A stretch of DNA of 6,196 nt from Rhodospirillales bacterium (GTDB lineage: Bacteria; Pseudomonadota; Alphaproteobacteria; Rhodospirillales; Defluviicoccaceae), in NCBI GenBank assembly GCA_030622775.1, contig JAUXFS010000126.1:1-6196 (forward strand), given 5' to 3'. The notes beneath the pieces were generated by a model that saw nothing but the letters and a program-made list of their open reading frames with translations, ran no database searches and was not told the origin of the DNA. This document shows positions 5,024 through 6,196 of this stretch, in pieces. The first letter of the stretch is position 1. Every line of letters starts with the position of its first letter. The translations under genes and the position numbers were made by a program.

Positions 5024-6196
5024 ATGCCGAAAAACGGCCATGATCGCCGCCATGATCGCCGCCATGATCGCCAGCGCAACCTGTTCCGGCTGTATCTGAT
5101 CAAGCCCTCGCACTACGACGACGACGGCTACGTCATTCAGTGGGTCCGCTCCGACATCCCGTCGAACACGCTGGCGGTGCTCAAGGGCATCGCCCAGGAC
5201 TGCGATCGGCGGCGGGTCCTCGGCGACGACGTGGAGATCGTCACCACCGCCCTCGACGAGAGCAACACCCGGATCCGGCCGGGTCGGATCATCCGCGAGA
5301 TCGCGGCGAGCGGCGGCAAGGCCCTGGTCGGGCTGATCGGGGTCCAGTCGAACCAGTACCCGCGGGCGGTGGATCTCGCCCGGCAATTCAAGGCCGCCGG
5401 TATCCCGGTGTGCATCGGCGGCTTCCACGTCAGCGGCTCGCTGTCGATGCTGCCGAGGATTCCCCCCGAAATCCAGGAGCCGATGGATCTCGGCATCTCG
5501 ATGTTCGCCGGCGAGGCCGAGGGCCAGTTCGACCGGGTGCTCGCCGACGCCTACCGGGGCGAGTTGAAGCCGCTCTACAACGTGATGGCGGAGCTTCCCG
5601 GCCTGGAGGGGGCGGTGCTGCCGTTGACCTCCATCGACATGCTGAAAGGGCGGGTGAGCTCCCGCGCCAGCTTCGACTCGGGGCGCGGCTGCCCGTTCCA
5701 GTGCAGCTTCTGCACGATCATCAACGTCCAGGGCCGCAAGTCCCGCTACCGCAGCGCCGACGACATCGAGGCGATCCTCCGCGACGGCTATTCCCGGGGA
5801 ATCAGCAAGTTCTTCATCACCGACGACAACTTCGCCCGCAACAGCAACTGGGAAGGGATCTTCGACCGGATCATCGAGTTGCGCGAGGGCGGCGGGATGA
5901 ACTTCGGCTTCATCATCCAGGTCGACACCCTGTGCCACCAGATCCCCAACTTCGTCGCCAAGGCCGGCCGCGCCGGGGTCAACCGGGTGTTCATCGGCCT
6001 CGAGAACATCAACCCCGACAACCTGATCGCCGCCAAGAAGAAGCAGAACCGGATCAGCGAGTACCGGGCGATGCTGCAGGCGTGGAAGAGCATCGGCGCC
6101 GCCACCTGCGCCGGCTACATCATCGGCTTCCCCAACGACACCCGCGAGCGGGTGCTGCGCGACATCGAGATCATCAAGCGCGAGTTGTCGGTCGAC
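5024..6196 (+). CDS. Radical SAM protein with N-terminal B12-binding-like domain (3' end beyond window)
   Basis: The frame is open from ATG 5024 to the right edge: 391 codons, C-terminus missing. Residues 6-17 are a repeat tract, HDRRHDRRHDRQ. Residues 20-200 look like a cobalamin-binding-type Rossmann domain: LYLIKPSHYDDDGY (23-36), VGLIGVQ (102-108), GIPVCIGGFHVSG (126-138) and an AGEAEG turn (162-167). The radical SAM core begins with RGCPFQCSFC: Cys223, Cys227 and Cys230 are the CxxxCxxC ligands of the [4Fe-4S] cluster that cleaves S-adenosylmethionine. FFITDDNF (263-270), FIGLENINPDNL (323-334) and YIIGFPNDT (365-373) follow, as in B12-binding radical SAM enzymes. I see no DxHxxG motif for base-off cobalamin in the visible part, so cobalamin use is uncertain. 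It is cytoplasmic. I do not recognise the substrate. The start is firm: an in-frame TGA stands at 5006-5008 and AAAGGA lies 10 bases upstream. Confidence 0.95.
   Translation, partial: MPKNGHDRRHDRRHDRQRNLFRLYLIKPSHYDDDGYVIQWVRSDIPSNTLAVLKGIAQDCDRRRVLGDDVEIVTTALDESNTRIRPGRIIREIAASGGKALVGLIGVQSNQYPRAVDLARQFKAAGIPVCIGGFHVSGSLSMLPRIPPEIQEPMDLGISMFAGEAEGQFDRVLADAYRGELKPLYNVMAELPGLEGAVLPLTSIDMLKGRVSSRASFDSGRGCPFQCSFCTIINVQGRKSRYRSADDIEAILRDGYSRGISKFFITDDNFARNSNWEGIFDRIIELREGGGMNFGFIIQVDTLCHQIPNFVAKAGRAGVNRVFIGLENINPDNLIAAKKKQNRISEYRAMLQAWKSIGAATCAGYIIGFPNDTRERVLRDIEIIKRELSVD
5039..5074 (+). repeat. 12-bp tandem repeat, three copies, in frame in the radical SAM gene
   Basis: CATGATCGCCGC occurs twice exactly (5039-5050, 5051-5062) and a third time as CATGATCGCCAG (5063-5074). 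In the gene's frame it encodes His-Asp-Arg-Arg units. Because the unit is four codons long, gain or loss of copies would change the N-terminal length without shifting the frame. Confidence 0.95.

Noticed and set aside
5039..5074. Possible CRISPR-like or integration repeat
   Set aside because: The three units are directly adjacent with no spacers and are translated in frame, so this is a simple tandem repeat.
4883..5938. 351-codon minus-strand open frame opposite the radical SAM gene
   Set aside because: The plus strand encodes an unmistakable radical SAM core. The antisense frame is a mirror of its codon usage and includes a translation of the 12-bp repeat.

Overview
This 6.2 kb window is high-GC chromosomal DNA, most likely from an alphaproteobacterium. 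The grounds are strong G/C preference at third codon positions, frequent GTG/TTG starts, a DUF882/YcbK protein with a twin-arginine signal, and a queA-tgt pair. I cannot place it at genus level. No rRNA, tRNA, CRISPR array, IS element or phage gene is visible, and nothing suggests recent transfer.

Left part (1-2386, minus strand): a queuosine operon in transcriptional order queA, tgt, queF. queF runs off the left edge. queA and tgt overlap by the four bases GTGA, and queF follows tgt after 31 bases with a TTG start and a strong Shine-Dalgarno. QueF makes preQ1, Tgt inserts it at the wobble position of GUN-anticodon tRNAs, and QueA adds the epoxycyclopentane ring. The unusual point is that Tgt has lost two of the three cysteines of its classical zinc motif.

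A 157-bp divergent spacer (2387-2543) separates this from a plus-strand pair (2544-4044). The first gene encodes an LsrG-like small ABM-fold protein. The second, 4 bases later, encodes an iron-type (group III) alcohol dehydrogenase with Gln at one classical metal-ligand position. The pair looks like a small oxidation/isomerisation module with an unknown carbonyl substrate.

Convergent to it, with only 6 bases between, is a minus-strand gene for a Tat-exported DUF882/YcbK (M15-like) peptidase (4051-4638). It has a recognisable promoter at 4671-4698.

A 385-bp divergent spacer (4639-5023) with several inverted repeats leads to a plus-strand radical SAM protein with an N-terminal B12-binding-like domain (5024 to the right edge, incomplete). 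Its N-terminus is encoded by an in-frame 12-bp tandem repeat. Its function is not recognisable. The queuosine genes are conventional in order. The parts that most deserve a second look are the Tgt zinc site, the LsrG-like/ADH pair, and the radical SAM gene with its leader.
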